A stretch of DNA of 64,000 bases, taken from the NCBI GenBank assembly GCA_033065855.1, contig JAVXUO010002040.1, positions 85,961-149,960 of the forward strand, read 5' to 3'. The notes under the pieces were generated by a model that worked only from the letters and a program-made list of their open reading frames with translations, did not search any database and was not told the origin of the DNA. A program made the position numbers and the translations under genes. Of this stretch, positions 1 through 10,619 are shown in pieces (positions within the stretch are counted from its first letter, which is position 1; each line of letters begins with the position of its first letter). The stretch comes from Escallonia rubra (taxonomy: Eukaryota; Streptophyta; Magnoliopsida; Escalloniales; Escalloniaceae).

Positions 1-1
1 G

Positions 2-463
2 ATGCTCCGCTCACTTCATCCACGAGTTGTGACGGTTGTTGAAGAAGAAGCCGATTTTTCTAGCTCCAAGGATGACTTTGTGAAGTGCTTTGAAGAGTGT
101 CTTAGATTCTACACTTTGTACTTTGAAATGCTAGAGGAGAGCTTCGTCCCAACAAGTAACGAAAGACTTATGTTGGAGAGGGAGTGCTCGAGAAGCATGG
201 TTAGGGTTTTGGCATGCGAAGACGAAAAGGGCCACGACGGAGACTGCGAGAGAAGGGAAAGAGGAAGCCAGTGGTCTGAGAAGCTCAAGGAGGCTTTCTC
301 GCCAGTTGGGTTTAGCGACGACTGTGTTGACGACGTGAAGGCACTGTTGAAGAGGTACCGAACCGGGTGGTCACATGTGTTAACGCAAGGAGATGACTCG
401 TCAGGGATCTACTTGACATGGAAAGAGGAAGCTGTAGTTTGGGCTTCAGCATGGAAACCCTAA
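2..463 (+). CDS. SHR: SHORT-ROOT-type GRAS transcription factor, C-terminal part
   Basis: This is the last 153 residues of a GRAS-domain nuclear regulator; the 5' part lies outside the window. The reading frame is open from the window edge to TAA at 461-463. It opens with a [10 protein letters not shown] stretch (end of the PFYRE region), continues through a conserved [13 protein letters not shown] block, and ends in the SAW motif with WASAWKP just before the stop, the usual C terminus of SHR proteins. In Arabidopsis, SHR moves between cells and with SCARECROW specifies endodermis and radial root pattern; that role is inferred from family only. Nothing in the visible part is broken. A second, broken SHR fragment lies at 15,985-16,290. 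Confidence 0.88.
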   Translation: MLRSLHPRVVTVVEEEADFSSSKDDFVKCFEECLRFYTLYFEMLEESFVPTSNERLMLERECSRSMVRVLACEDEKGHDGDCERRERGSQWSEKLKEAFSPVGFSDDCVDDVKALLKRYRTGWSHVLTQGDDSSGIYLTWKEEAVVWASAWKP

Positions 464-1110
464 TAGTGGCCACAGCACAATTCTTAGTTCAAGTCAAGCT
501 TAGCATGACACTGGCTTGTATATCGAAGCACTTTAAACCATAGATGGTAGAGTCCTCCTTTTCTTCTTCCTTTAGTTTCTTGGAAAATTTGAGATTTTTC
601 GGGTCCAACTTTGTTCATGTCATCTTTATGCTTGGAGAACTTTGTGTTTGCTTTTTTGCTTATTTTCCATTGTCCTTGTTTCGAAGTGTTTGCACTTGTG
701 CACTTTATAGTTTACATCATATTCCACTGCCATTTGCTTAGCCATTGCTGTTTAGTTGCAGGATTGTAACTCAGGTATTAAAGAGAGAGATATAGTGATC
801 ATAGTTCTGTATTCCAACCCCTCTGAAACATTACAAAATTTGAGTAGCTACTACATATACAGTTTTTCTAATTCGAAATTTGTATTTATTATTTTTTCTC
901 GTAGTTTAAGTGTGTAGAGAAGCTTCTTCACTTTAATTCTGACTAGTTTAATGCCTACCAACCTATCTGATGACATACGATCTCCAAAGCTTATAGAAAA
1001 TACCATATAGTGCCATTACTATAATAGAGGGAATATTGGTGTTTCATGGATTCTAAGTGAAAGATCACATCAACTAGGTGGTTCAAGTGTATCTTAATCA
1101 AGTGGATGTC
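464..1110. other. 3' flank of the GRAS gene
   Basis: AT-rich non-coding sequence holding the presumed 3' UTR. A 65-codon frame at 544-741 is low-complexity Ser/Phe and has no recognisable domain. No other feature is seen before the duplicated block begins. Confidence 0.5.
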
Positions 1111-1399
1111 TCTCGCACAATGATGCTGCTAGACTTGTCTCTCACAAGTTGCTTAGGAATAGAAATAAAGTATGAACATACAGTTTTCGTCATCTGTGAG
1201 ACAAGGAATTATTGAGGAAATGAAAAAAATTCTTTTGTCGCTGTAGACTGATATGAAAGGCAAGAAAGCGTAGGTCACGAAAGTATTAGGACAAACCATA
1301 ATTTAGTTTTGATACCGGTCCTTAATGCAACGGGAACCGCTTACTTCTGTCCGAATACTTTAACGTAAGTTCATTTTTTAATTGGATTCAATTGCGACT

Positions 1400-1436
1400 T
1401 CCCCCCCCCCCCCACCCACCCACCCATCCACCCACA
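1400..1436. repeat. Poly-C / CCCA simple repeat
   Basis: A run of about 13 C followed by CCCA repeats. It sits in block A and has no equally long counterpart in the other copies. Confidence 0.85.
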
Positions 1437-2430
1437 AACACACACAATGTTAGGGTTTTAAATCACCAAAATGAAAGGTCAGAGTTTTATTTGTTAAAAA
1501 GTTGTGAACCCCAGGCCGGGTGTTATTTGCAAGTTACCCTATTTCGAGCTGGTGAGCAACTGGGAATGAGCTGCAGGCTTGTTTTAGGCTTGGCCATACC
1601 CAAGCTCAATTTTTTGGCATAAAACTAACCGAGTCTGGTTAGGGAAAAGCTCGCCTTTCTTCGACTTACCTGTAGCCCTACTTGATCATGAGGTTAAAGA
1701 AATCGGTATTGAAGTGGAAAGAGAGACTGAATTCTATTTTCATCTCTATGAGCTTAGAGGCCTTTTTTAACAAAAGTTGTATAAGCTAAGGTGCTTATAG
1801 AGAATCTAATCTCCACACGTCCTAAGAATGTTTCCATGAATGGAATGGATCATAGGTTAGATCCACCCTCGTGTGGGAGAAATAATCTTTTCGCACTATT
1901 TTTAAGTTAAAGTTCCTTATAAGGTTTACGGTCCAATAAAATAGGCATTGACCACTTCAATTTTCTAAAGTCGTACGTTAATGTTATGTTTTGACCATCT
2001 CTACTGTCAATCCTATATCCGCCACTGATTGTGATACGTAATTCTTGTAAAAAATGTCATTCGAGAGATCCTCTTTCCGTTGCACTTCATGCTTAGCTTA
2101 GAGGCGAGATAAGAGTCTACAAGATAGTACTGCGAATAAGTAGAGGCATAAAGAAGAAGGCCCCAAGAGGGGAGGGGCTGGGTGGCAAGCAGGAGTACAC
2201 CAACTGAAACCCATGCTTGCCTTTCTGTCTAGTGATATGAACAGCATATTTTACCTTTAATTGCCATCCATACACACACTTAATGCATGGAGAGCGGCCC
2301 AACATCATCTAGTGCGCAAAATCAACTTTTCTAGATTTAGAAAAGACTAGTGCTAATTAGTCCGGTTACACTTTACAACTTTAATACTTTATCCTATCTT
2401 CTTGTTTGGGAATAGGATCTGTTAACAGTA

Positions 2431-2478
2431 CTCTCTCTCCCTCTCTCTCTCTCAGTCTCAGTGTGTGTGTGTGTGTGG
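2431..2478. repeat. Compound (CT)n(GT)n microsatellite
   Basis: A CT/TC tract runs directly into a GT tract. The same position holds GTGGGT repeats in copy 2 (about 35,893-35,922) and a pure CT tract in copy 3 (about 45,538-45,563), so it is a fast-changing site in all three copies. Confidence 0.85.
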
Positions 2479-3394
2479 GCACGCTCATGTTTGTGTGGTG
2501 CATCAAAGGACTATCCCTTAGAAATTAAAACTCAGTAAGGAGGATGATAGAGTAATTTTTCCCGTTACACTGAGTTTCAAAACCCATATTCTCATAAGTT
2601 TTTACATCGAGCAAGAGTGAAACTTATTTACGAACATATGTGTGAATGGGTATTGGTTTAATATGCAGTTCTAATTTACACCCACGTTCATTACATTATC
2701 TATGTGATGGAAGGTAAATACTTATGGCTCTCGTGCAAGTCACCACCACACACTTCACCCAAGCCTGAATCAGAGACATGGTGCGGGTGCACTGATGGTT
2801 ATTTGTTTGAGGTGTTGTGGACAAAATTTGGAGGGATCGAAAGAAGCTCGTAAACAAAATTGCACAACGCAAACAAGACTACGGTGACACGTCAGAGGGG
2901 AATCCCGCGGAGAATCACGAATGCTTAGGTCAGTATATGAGAGAGGAGGGCTCAATATCGGAGAGGAGTGTTAAGAACATACATTTTTCCCAAGACTGAC
3001 ATGCATACATACATATATATAGAGGGAGGAACTAGCTCTCCTGTTAAGAGACAAAAAGCTTCTCCTAGTACGAGTCAATGGACAAGGATAATCCTTATCA
3101 GATTATGGGAGAGCAGAGAGATCGGGTCGGAAGTCTGTTCTAGGTGACACGTGGTATATGTGTATTTTCCCCATATCATTTGCAAACCCCCCCTCCCCCA
3201 CCCCGTTCCACGTTCTGGGAAGAATGTGGAAATTAGCTAGCTCTGCCAAGGATACAAGTGGCTAATGTTAATGCCGGTTGAAAATGTTAGTTTGAACATC
3301 AGGATTCAGACCCCGTAAAAGGGCAAAATCCGCACCGGATGAGATTGAGTGCTAACTCACACTGCTTTAAATGGAGCCATATAACACATTTACT

Positions 3395-4110
3395 CGGCTC
3401 TCAAATATTGAGGTGAAGTGAGCTTTCCTACTTGAATAAGCCTAGTAAAGAGCCTTTGAAGGAGCTCTTTTGCTTGGCGGCCAAGCAGAGGGCTTGGGAA
3501 GCAGCTCTTCTACTCGGCTGGTCGAGCAGAGAGTTTCATTTGAGGGGCTCGTCTGATCGGCAAGAACCCAAAGGAGCTTGTCTGCTCAGCCTGCCGGGCA
3601 GAGAGTTTTAGAGTCCAACAGAGCTCATCTACTCAGCTGGTCGAGCAAAGAGCTAAGACTCTAACGAAGCTCGCCTGCTCGGTATGACGAGCATAGAGCT
3701 TAGAGTCCAACAGAGCTTATATGCTCATCACGAGCTTAAGACTCATACATAGCTCGTCTGCTCGGCATCACGAGCACAGAGCTTAAGACTCCTATGGAGC
3801 TCATCTGCTCGGCGTGACAAGCAGAGAGCTTAGACTCCAATGGAGCTTTTCTGTTCAGTGTGACGAGCAAAGAGCTTAGAGTCCAACAGAGTGCCACTGC
3901 TCGACGTGACAAGCAAAGAGCTTGAGACTCCTACAGAGCTTGTCTGCTCGGCTTGATGAGCAGAGAGCTTAGAGTTTAAGGGAGCTTATCTGCTCGCCCG
4001 AGCACTTAGAGTTATGGGAGCTCATCTGCTTGTGGAGACGAGCAGAGAGCTAAGAGTCCAACGGAGCTCATCTGCTCGGCGTCACGAGCAGAGCTTGTGT
4101 CTGTTGGAGC
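3395..4110. repeat. Tandem array of ~46-bp dyad-containing units
   Basis: About fifteen imperfect units begin with GGAGCTCATCTGCTCGGC and end in GAGCAGAGAGCTTAGAGTCC or close variants; adjacent units near 3,797 and 3,843 are 46 bp apart. Each unit carries an internal inverted repeat of the CTGCTCG...CGAGCAG type with a 5-7 bp loop, able to form a small hairpin in single-stranded form. The array lies within the U3 of a Tat-like LTR and recurs at 36,300-37,060. Confidence 0.85.
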
Positions 4111-4437
4111 TTGTTCTCTGTGACGCTTAGGTAACTCCTTGACAAGGAACGCGTGGCTCGCGGTGGAGGCTTATGAAACTCTTTGATAAAGGAGTGCATG
4201 TGCTCCGAGGCTTACGTGACTCCTTGAGAAAAAAGTGCTTGGCTTGCGGCGGAGGCTTATGCAATCCTTAGAGGAACACGTCTATTCGTCTTTGTCGAAG
4301 TTTCATTTGGAGGGTACAAAGGTAATCATGCCCCCTACATCGCACATTATGCACGAGCGGATTAATTCGTGCAATCGTACCACGTGTCGGCTAATCTAAG
4401 GGTCACTAGATCCTCACCGTTGGATGAATTAGTTCCC

Positions 4438-4445
4438 TATATAAG
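4438..4445 (+). promoter_or_regulatory. TATA-like box antisense to the LTR
   Basis: TATATAAG on the plus strand, about 230 bp upstream of the plus-strand ORF remnants at 4,670-5,065. The LTR itself reads on the minus strand, so this box points the opposite way. A matching TATATAAG lies in the related LTR at 25,345-25,352. Copy 2 has the degenerate TGTATAAG at 37,080-37,087. Promoter activity is inference. Confidence 0.4.
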
Positions 4446-4669
4446 AGGGTGAATCCTTCATTTTCGTGCATATCACTTGATTTCATAGCAAGAGGAGAGA
4501 TTATTTAGTTGAGAGAAATTTGAGAGCTAGAAGGCTGTTCGAAGAGGAGTCACCCGAGAATTTGAAGAGAGATCGGAGTTCTTCAAACACTTAATGCATC
4601 CCTTTTCTCTAAGTAAGGCCTCAACCCTTTTCAAAAGTTTTGAATGTTCTTAGTTTTGATCCACAAACA

Positions 4670-5065
4670 TATCGTCCAATAGTATTGAACATGTTTCCAA
4701 TGCTACTGATGATGCTAGAAGCACTAGAATAGAGGAAAGACCTTTGACCCCATGGTACTAGATATAAGGATTCCTCTAATACCTTATATTGAGCCCCGCG
4801 TGCCCTCCGAGAGGGCTAGTAGTCCCAAACCTTTCAATGCCCACACGTTTAGAAGCAAAGTAGCTACGATCTCAAGGTATTGAGAGAACGCTGCGAAATT
4901 CCGAAGTACGTTAAGCTGATGTTACCGAGTGAAGGAGAGGCGACCAATATATGCATCATAGACCAAATAGTTGTGTATGTAGATATGTTTTACAACAGCT
5001 TTAGGGTATTTATTCACCCATTCTTTGCCAGACTACTCAATAGGTACGATTTGGCGTCTGGTTAG
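4670..5065 (+). pseudogene. Retroelement extra ORF with Transposase_28-like segment, copy 1
   Basis: Plus-strand coding remnant, antisense to the neighbouring LTR. A first piece starts where copy 2 has ATG (copy 1 reads ATA), so the start codon is lost here. A second piece at 4,880-5,065 contains CEIPKYVKL, LPSEGEA and a FIHPFFARLLNRYDLASG stretch. That order (GIP..V.LR.P..GE, then HPF..R.L) resembles the Pfam family described as putative gypsy-type transposon (Transposase_28). Such extra ORFs, sometimes antisense, are known between pol and the 3' LTR of Tat-lineage elements. Stops lie between the two pieces, so it is either spliced or broken. Confidence 0.5.
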
Positions 5066-5689
5066 TTGTCTCTCACAATATGAAATGACTGCCTCATTGA
5101 ATTGTACGCTTGGAAACTAGTGCCATCCCTCGAGCGGGGCTTAAATCTTGTCCTAGGCTCTGCTTCGAGTCACGAGACCAGTAGAAATGCTGCTGCTACC
5201 GCTTCTCGCGGTGACACTTTTCACAGCTTCCCCCAAACTTGAGCCTGTTGCACCTTCTTTAGTGCCATTGACGTGTCAGAGGTTATTTATGAATCATCTA
5301 CATAGAAAGATGTTCCCAACCTATCTTGACCGCACCCATGGACTCACTGGGGGTCCCAATTTTGCACGACACGTCGGCACAATCAACAGTCAATATTCAA
5401 CGCTTCCAACTGGTCAAAACATGCATGCTCAAGTCACGTGCATTTCTCACTTTTATTACGTTACTTCGTCACTAAGAAATACATTTTTGCGTGACGCCTC
5501 ATCATAATGAGACCGTCGCATGTCGCCCGTCGGCGTACCATGGCACTTGCCCAAGGAGGTTGGCCTTGGCCTTCCCCTTAGGGTCGGCCTCGGCCTCCCA
5601 TTGGGGTCGGCCTCGACCTTCCCCCAAGGGTCGGCCTCGGCCTTCCCCCTTAGTACCTTCAGCCTCCCCCCTTAGTACCTTCACTACTC

Positions 5690-6460
5690 TTCAAAGGACC
5701 ATGCATTTTCCGCGACGCTCATCGCCCGTCTCCCGGGCACCCTCTCCGCGATGCTCGCCGTCAGTCGCCCGGGCATCATCTCGGCGACCCCTGTCGCCCG
5801 GGCGCCGACTCTGCGACCCCCGTCGCCCGGATACCATTTCCGCGACGCTCATCGTCAGTCGCCCGGGCGTCGTCTTTGCAACCCCTGTCGCCCGCGTGCC
5901 GTCTCCGTGACCCCTGTCGCTCGCACCCATGTGCCGGCTCGACGACCCTTGTCGCCCGTGCGCCGACTCCGCGATGCTCGTAGCCCGTTGCCCGGGCACC
6001 ATCTCCGCGACACTCGTCTCCTTTTACCCGGGCACCATCTCTGTTACACTCGTCGCCCGTCGTTTGTCGCCCGGGCCCCGTCTCCGCGACCCCCGTCGCC
6101 CTCACTCGTGCGCCGTCTCTGAGACCTCCGTCACCAGTCGCCCGGGCACCATCTTCGCGATGCTCGTCACCCGTCTCCCGGGCGCCGTCTCCGCGACCCT
6201 CGTCACCCGCGTCCATTCACCAAATTCGCGACGCTCTTTGTCGGTCACCCGAACACCATCTCTGTTACACTCATCTCCCGTCGCTCGTCACCCGGGCACC
6301 GTCTCCGTGACCCCCGTCACCCACACGCTGTCTCTGCAACCTCCGTCGCCCACGCCCGCGACGCTCATTGCCCGTTGCCCGGGCACTGTCTCTGCGACAC
6401 TCGCCTCCCGTCGTCGGGGCACCGTCTCTGCAACCCCCTTCGCAGGCATCCGCGCGCCGC
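5690..6460. repeat. GC-rich minisatellite in LTR U3
   Basis: Imperfect units built around CGTCGCCCGGGCACCATCTC followed by CGCGACGCTC, with irregular 30-45 bp spacing. Strongly GC-rich compared with the AT-rich surroundings and dense in CG dinucleotides. Just upstream (5,560-5,665) are shorter GGTCGGCCTCGGCCTTCCCC repeats. Confidence 0.8.
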
Positions 6461-6589
6461 ACTCTAACACTCCGATGTGCCCATGCGCTGCGCTGCTGAT
6501 ACAGTCGCCCCTGGCTCATTGGCACACTAGCACACACATTGCGTTGCTCCATCCTTTCACAACACCATGCGCACCTTGCCTTGGTCGTG

Positions 6590-7130
6590 GAACATGCTTC
6601 GACCCACTCTTCGGAGTATGCAGCATTCCGCGGGGATAGACGACTCCTCCGGGACACTATCTCCGCCAGGGAGCTCTAAGTGCTCCGGTATGAAGAATCC
6701 CCTTCCGCCAGGTAGATGGCTCATCCGGGATGCTACCTCGGTTGGTCGGATAGACGTCTCCTCCAGGATGCTACCTTGATGCGCTCCGAGTGCTCCGACA
6801 CAAGGACTCATCCGCGGGGATAGGCAACTCCTCCGGGATACTATCTCTGCCAGGGAGTTTTTCAACTCCCCTTCCACCAGGTAAACGGCTCCTCCGGGAT
6901 GCTACCTCGGCCCATCGGGTAAGCGGCTCCTCCGGGATGCTACCTTGACGCACTCCAAGTGCTCTGGTACAAGGACTCACCCTTAGGGATAAGCGACTCA
7001 TCCGGGACACTATCTCTGCCAGGGAGCTCTAAGTGCTCATGTATGAAAACTCCCATTTCCGCCAGGTAGACGGCTCCTCCGGGATGCTACCTCAGCCCGC
7101 AGAATAGGTGACTCCTCTGGGACACTATCT
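6590..7130. repeat. Second GC-rich tandem repeat in LTR U3
   Basis: Units of 'ggctcctccgggatgctacc' alternate with 'gactcctccgggacactatc', separated by 'cgccagg' and 'agtgctccg' elements. The composite period is roughly 170-180 bp with about three turns. Confidence 0.75.
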
Positions 7131-7503
7131 CCGCCAGGGTGTCTGTGTGACTAGCCTACGTGCTCCGGCACTGGGGCTTGCTTTGGCACCCCTAAGGACT
7201 ATGACCCCCGGGTCACTCCGAGACGGGAGCAGGTCTTCAGAGGGTGTCGCTCTTAGTTCGCCTGGCAATTGGGCATCGTGTCTTCCCCACCGCTACCAGA
7301 CCTGTGGGACTCTGCAAGGGCTTGGATTGGTGGCTAGATCGGGAGCCAGTCTTTCCAGACAGATAGAGCGACGCTGTGAGGAACATGTCAGGTGAATATG
7401 CGATCCGACAGTCCGTGAAGCATCAAGACCTGTGGACCCCTCGGTGACGTGTTACTCTCGGGGAGTGCCACGTGACGGCTGATGATATCATTATCTCAAC
7501 CTC

Positions 7504-7511
7504 TATAAATA
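7504..7511 (+). promoter_or_regulatory. TATA box of the solo LTR
   Basis: TATAAATA about 310 bp before the LTR 3' end, followed by a pyrimidine-rich segment and the conserved U5-like AAGCATCGGA. Position and order fit an LTR promoter on the plus strand. Confidence 0.55.
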
Positions 7512-7815
7512 GGGGTTTTAAGAATTCATTCAGATGTTTGGAACATTTTCACTTTCTCACTCTAGAATCCTATAGAGAGAAACATACAAGACCTTGACTC
7601 TGGACATAAGCATCGGACTGTGAGTGTTGTCGTGTATTCACCCTACGCCATCGCTCTCGCAGCACTACCACCCTCAGGCTCTGTCTGGGACGCCCTTGGT
7701 CTCTGCCCTTGCTCCACCCTTACTGTGTCCCACATCAGTACACTTGGCATCTGACTCGGACTGCATTCCTTGTGGTACCTCCACGTCGACTGCGAACCCA
7801 TTTTTCTTAGCATCA

Positions 7816-8544
7816 AAAGATATATGAGAGGTAGAATCCACTTAATTAAATGTAAATCCTCTGATTCAATCTCCGATTTGATCACAATCCAATGGTTGAA
7901 ACAACTTGATCGTGAAATGTGAATTTTTTCTTCTTCGATCTCTGCGATTGAAAAATCGTCGAATCAAGGACTTCATGGTTTTATCCCGAACAAGTGTGGC
8001 AATCCTTGACTTGTAGAATTACTTATGTTGAAGATGAGTTCCTCTTCAATTAAGATCAAGAGGAAATTAGTCCTCTTTTGAAGTGCTCGATTGAGTAACG
8101 CCAGTAGGTTAGTACGTGTTATTCTTTAAATGAAGCATAAGGTGTGAGACAATACCATGTGTCTTTCTTCTTTACCCCAAGGTCTATATTTATAAGCAAA
8201 ACAATGAGCTCAATTTTAAAAGACTCATGGTTTGGGCTTTAGCTTTTTTAATTGAAGAGATTTTTTTTCCCCCTGTAATATAGCTTGAAATGATTCTTGA
8301 TCAAAATTTGACTTGATTCTAACATGTGACATAATTGACCCATAGTAATGGATCGATCAGGCCTAATTTTGTAGATCATTAATTAGGCTTGGTCCAAATC
8401 ACAAAACTTGAATCCACTTTTGTCTCGATTTTGAATATTTGACCGGTCAACGAGATCTTATTTTATTGAGTGGTACAAATTTCAATGTCTGCAAAGACAT
8501 TGAGGGCTTTGATGACAATTACTACTGCACGTCTTGAACTGAAG
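7816..8544. repeat. Segmental duplication block C, copy 1
   Basis: AT-rich non-coding sequence matching 37,945-38,672 closely, lying downstream of the BAHD sequences (which read on minus). It starts with the TSD of the solo LTR and ends with the TSD of the hAT MITE (AACTGAAG at 8,537-8,544). No gene is seen. Confidence 0.75.
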
Positions 8545-9421
8545 TAGGGATGGCAATGAGGCGGGTCGGATGCGGATCTGCTAAAATCCAAACCCGCCCC
8601 GCTAGTCATTAAACTTCGCCCCACCCCGCCCTGCCCCGCACCGGGTTATGTATCTAAAAAACCATAACCGACCCTACGTGGATGTAAGAAACCCGAACCC
8701 GCCCCGTCCTCTCTGTAGCACACGAAAAAACCCAAAACCAACCTTCCTGTCCCTTGCCCTGGCCCTGTTCTGCTTGGTTTAGCAGAGCTTGGATTCACGA
8801 ATTGAATAAATGATAAAGAGATAAGGCAGCGGCGCCGGCGTAGCTGTCGGTAGAGCCGTAGCGAGACAAGTTTATGGCCGTGCGGTGTTATCGTCCCAAG
8901 ATACTGTGCGGTGGAGCTACCGCAAGGTCGTGGTCGTACAGTGAAGTCGCTGGAAGTTCGTGGCCGCCGGTGAAGAATGGGCAGATCGGTAAAGAATGGC
9001 CGACTGTCCGTGCGTTGTTACCGTCGCAAGACACCATGCAGTGGAGTGGCTGGAAGTTCGTGGTCGTGCGGTGGAGTGGCCGGAAGTTCGTGGCCATGTG
9101 GTGGTGGAGAGTGGTCAGATCACATGGGACTTAGGAGTGGCCGACTGGCCGTGCGGCGGAGAGTGAATGAGAATGGTGAAATGTAGGGTTTGCCGTAAAG
9201 AACATATATATAGTATAGATGGACGGCTAAGATCAACCAATTTATTAGAGTAAGTATATTGGGCGGGGCGGGGCGAGTCGCGGGGCGGATTGCAGAGAAT
9301 ACCATACCCGCCCCTAACCCGCTGCGAGTTTTTGAAAAAAATACCATACCCGCTCCATGATCCGGTCAAAGTCAAAATGCGGGTCGGAAAACCGCGGGTG
9401 CGGATTTTTTTTCCATCCCTA
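8545..9421. mobile_element. Non-autonomous hAT element, 877 bp, with 8-bp TSD
   Basis: The ends are TAGGGATGG and CCATCCCTA, perfect 9-bp inverted termini of hAT type. The flanks are AACTGAAG (8,537-8,544) and ATCTGAAG (9,422-9,429), an 8-bp target duplication with one mismatch. The uninterrupted site with one ATCTGAAG is at 38,665-38,672. Subterminal zones are rich in CCCGCCCCG and GGCGGGGCG words. The frames inside (8,874-9,186) consist of repeated GTGG/TGGAAGTTCGTGG words and show no transposase motif. Confidence 0.88.
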
Positions 9422-9469
9422 ATCTGAAGGACAGATTGAGACAACGAATCAGATGCATCTCATAGCTAC

Positions 9470-9983
9470 TCATGCAGTGATGCTTGGGTTCAACACGGCG
9501 AAGGAGCGGAACTTTGGATCGTGTTCCAGGATAGACATTTCATGCTCATCCAAGGTGATCCATGCTTCAATCTCCTCACCGTCAACTCTATTTTCAATCA
9601 AGGTAACAAAGTTGGCGACCAAGTAGTCAAACTGGCTCCCAGCATGACTAACCCATGTCGGCTTTCCCCAAAAAGTTACAGCTGACATTCGCTTGGCGAA
9701 ACGGGATTCCCTCGTTGTTACAGTCGATGGAGAAGCGATCCTTCATCCTTCCGGCGAGTGGGAAGAAGTGAGAAAGGGTTTTTGAGAGAGAAACCTTGAG
9801 TCGAACCGCAACGTGTTTGATTTTTTCTGGATAGACATCAGCATTCATGGGGTAGTAGAGTATATTTTGGATGTAAACGGGTGGGGCGAGCTGGTCCAAA
9901 AGTGAGAGTCTCAAGGTTGTAAGATCAGAAAGTTTGGACGAAGATGGTCTGATGGTTTCTTCTGAAACGATTTCAACTTCCAT
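9470..9983 (-). pseudogene. BAHD acyltransferase pseudogene, copy 1 (internal deletion)
   Basis: The N-terminal piece (MEVEIVSEETIRPSS, LLDQLAPP, HFFPLAGRM) is joined to the C-terminal piece (WGKPTWVSHAGS, WITLDEHEM). Compared with the intact copy at 38,713-40,080, about 854 bp are missing between positions equivalent to 38,914 and 39,767, with an A-rich junction at about 9,670. The loss removes the catalytic HXXXD motif and the front of the DFGWG motif. Because 854 is not a multiple of three, the rear part is out of frame. A Copia element sits about 100 bp upstream of its start, so its promoter is separated as well. It is not functional. Confidence 0.9.
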
Positions 9984-10080
9984 ATGGAGTTCCATTTGGC
10001 CAAAAGAGAAGCGGAAACCCACGTTTTGAGAAGTTGTGAGTTAGCTTCGGAATGCAGTTCTCCGTTCTCTTCACTAAATA

Positions 10081-10496
10081 TGTTACGAAATCGCTCTAGA
10101 TAAATATGTATAGAACACGATAACCTAATAAGAAAACACAAGAAATATGAGAGAACTCAAATCCACTTTGCACAAGTCAGATTTACGACGCTCCCTCACG
10201 TGTATCTCTCAACTGTTTTTCTACTCAAAGAAGGACTCTTCTTTCTTTGCCTACCCAAAGAAAGACTATCCTCTCTTTCCTACTCAGAGAATGACTATTC
10301 TATCTTGGCCTACTCAAAGAAGGACTCTCCTCTCTTGCCCTTAAACACAATACAAGACACCTTACTTATACTTGGAGAAAGCAGTGATCTTCTCTCTCCA
10401 AGCAATGTGGGACAAGATGTCTTATATACTAAGGGTCAAGTTGCAACCTTCTTTGAGTAGCCGACGTGGGACATAAATACAAGACATATATCAACA
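10081..10496 (-). repeat. Copia 3' LTR (left copy), 416 bp
   Basis: TGTTACGAAATCG to ATATATCAACA in plus-strand reading. Direct counterpart of 14,654-15,067. Contains short CTCAAAGAAGGACTCT-type repeats near its middle. Confidence 0.95.
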
Positions 10497-10510
10497 ATCT
10501 CCACCTTGGC
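10497..10510 (-). other. Copia polypurine tract
   Basis: On the minus strand the sequence reads AAGGTGGAGAT immediately before the LTR TGTTGA start, a usual plant Copia PPT. Confidence 0.75.
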
Positions 10511-10619
10511 TTGTATTAACAAACCACTCCATGAGGAAAGTGTAGTATGCCTTCAGTACCTTCTTCAGGTACTCCACCTTGCATCCCCTTTAAAGGTAGG
10601 GATACACTCCACCTTGAAC

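Larger units (their letters stand above)
1111..2812. repeat. Segmental duplication block A, copy 1
   Basis: Non-coding block that recurs in the same orientation at 34,857-35,955 and 44,725-45,847. Shared landmarks include a stretch on tree-like order: a 'ttgcaagtt.ccctatttcga' segment near 1,530, a 'ccatacccaagctcaattt' segment near 1,596, and 'atcaacttttctagattta' near 2,320. Copy 1 contains a C-rich run with CCCA repeats at about 1,400-1,435 and a (CT)n(GT)n microsatellite at about 2,431-2,478. Short frames inside it (for example 2,117-2,308 on minus) are not conserved between copies and are not called as genes. Confidence 0.75.
2813..4640 (-). mobile_element. Tat-like (Ty3/gypsy) LTR, block B copy 1
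   Basis: The minus-strand LTR 3' end lies at 2,813 (TGTTGTGG on plus, reading out as CCACAACA). About 190 bp inside, near 3,014-3,023, is a TATATATAG-type TATA box. Between them is the U5-like signature TACTGACCTAAGCATTCG (minus strand), matching the TTTACTGACTTAAGCATC signature of the larger LTRs at 22,551-26,574 and 29,642-33,814. The long U3 contains a tandem array (3,395-4,110). The U3 outer border is not certain; 4,640 is an estimate placed before the antisense ORF. Tat affiliation is inferred from the signature and from the PBS of the related element at 29,307-29,329. Confidence 0.6.
5311..7815 (+). mobile_element. Solo LTR, Tat-like, 2,505 bp, with 5-bp TSD
   Basis: The insert runs from TGTTCCC to ATCA and is flanked by AAAGA at 5,306-5,310 and 7,816-7,820. 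Copy 2 has the empty site with one AAAGA at 37,945-37,949. It lacks coding sequence and internal terminal repeats, so it is a solo LTR left by recombination between the two LTRs. Near its 3' end is TATAAATA (7,504-7,511), followed by a U5-like GGACATAAGCATCGGA close to the Tat-like signature. The U3 is filled by two GC-rich tandem repeats (5,690-6,460 and 6,590-7,130). Long reading frames in this stretch on both strands are an effect of the GC-rich repeats. Confidence 0.8.

Noticed and set aside
544..741. 65-codon frame downstream of the GRAS gene
   Set aside because: Low-complexity and lies in the presumed 3' UTR; no motif.
2117..2308. Minus-strand frame starting MMLGRS, with a similar frame at 35,566-35,763
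   Set aside because: The shared start reflects the segmental duplication; the two frames diverge through indels, so there is no protein-level conservation.
5491..6657. Long overlapping frames on both strands (Arg/Pro/Ser-rich, up to 236 codons)
   Set aside because: They lie wholly in GC-rich minisatellite repeats of an LTR, exist in several frames at once and show no domain.
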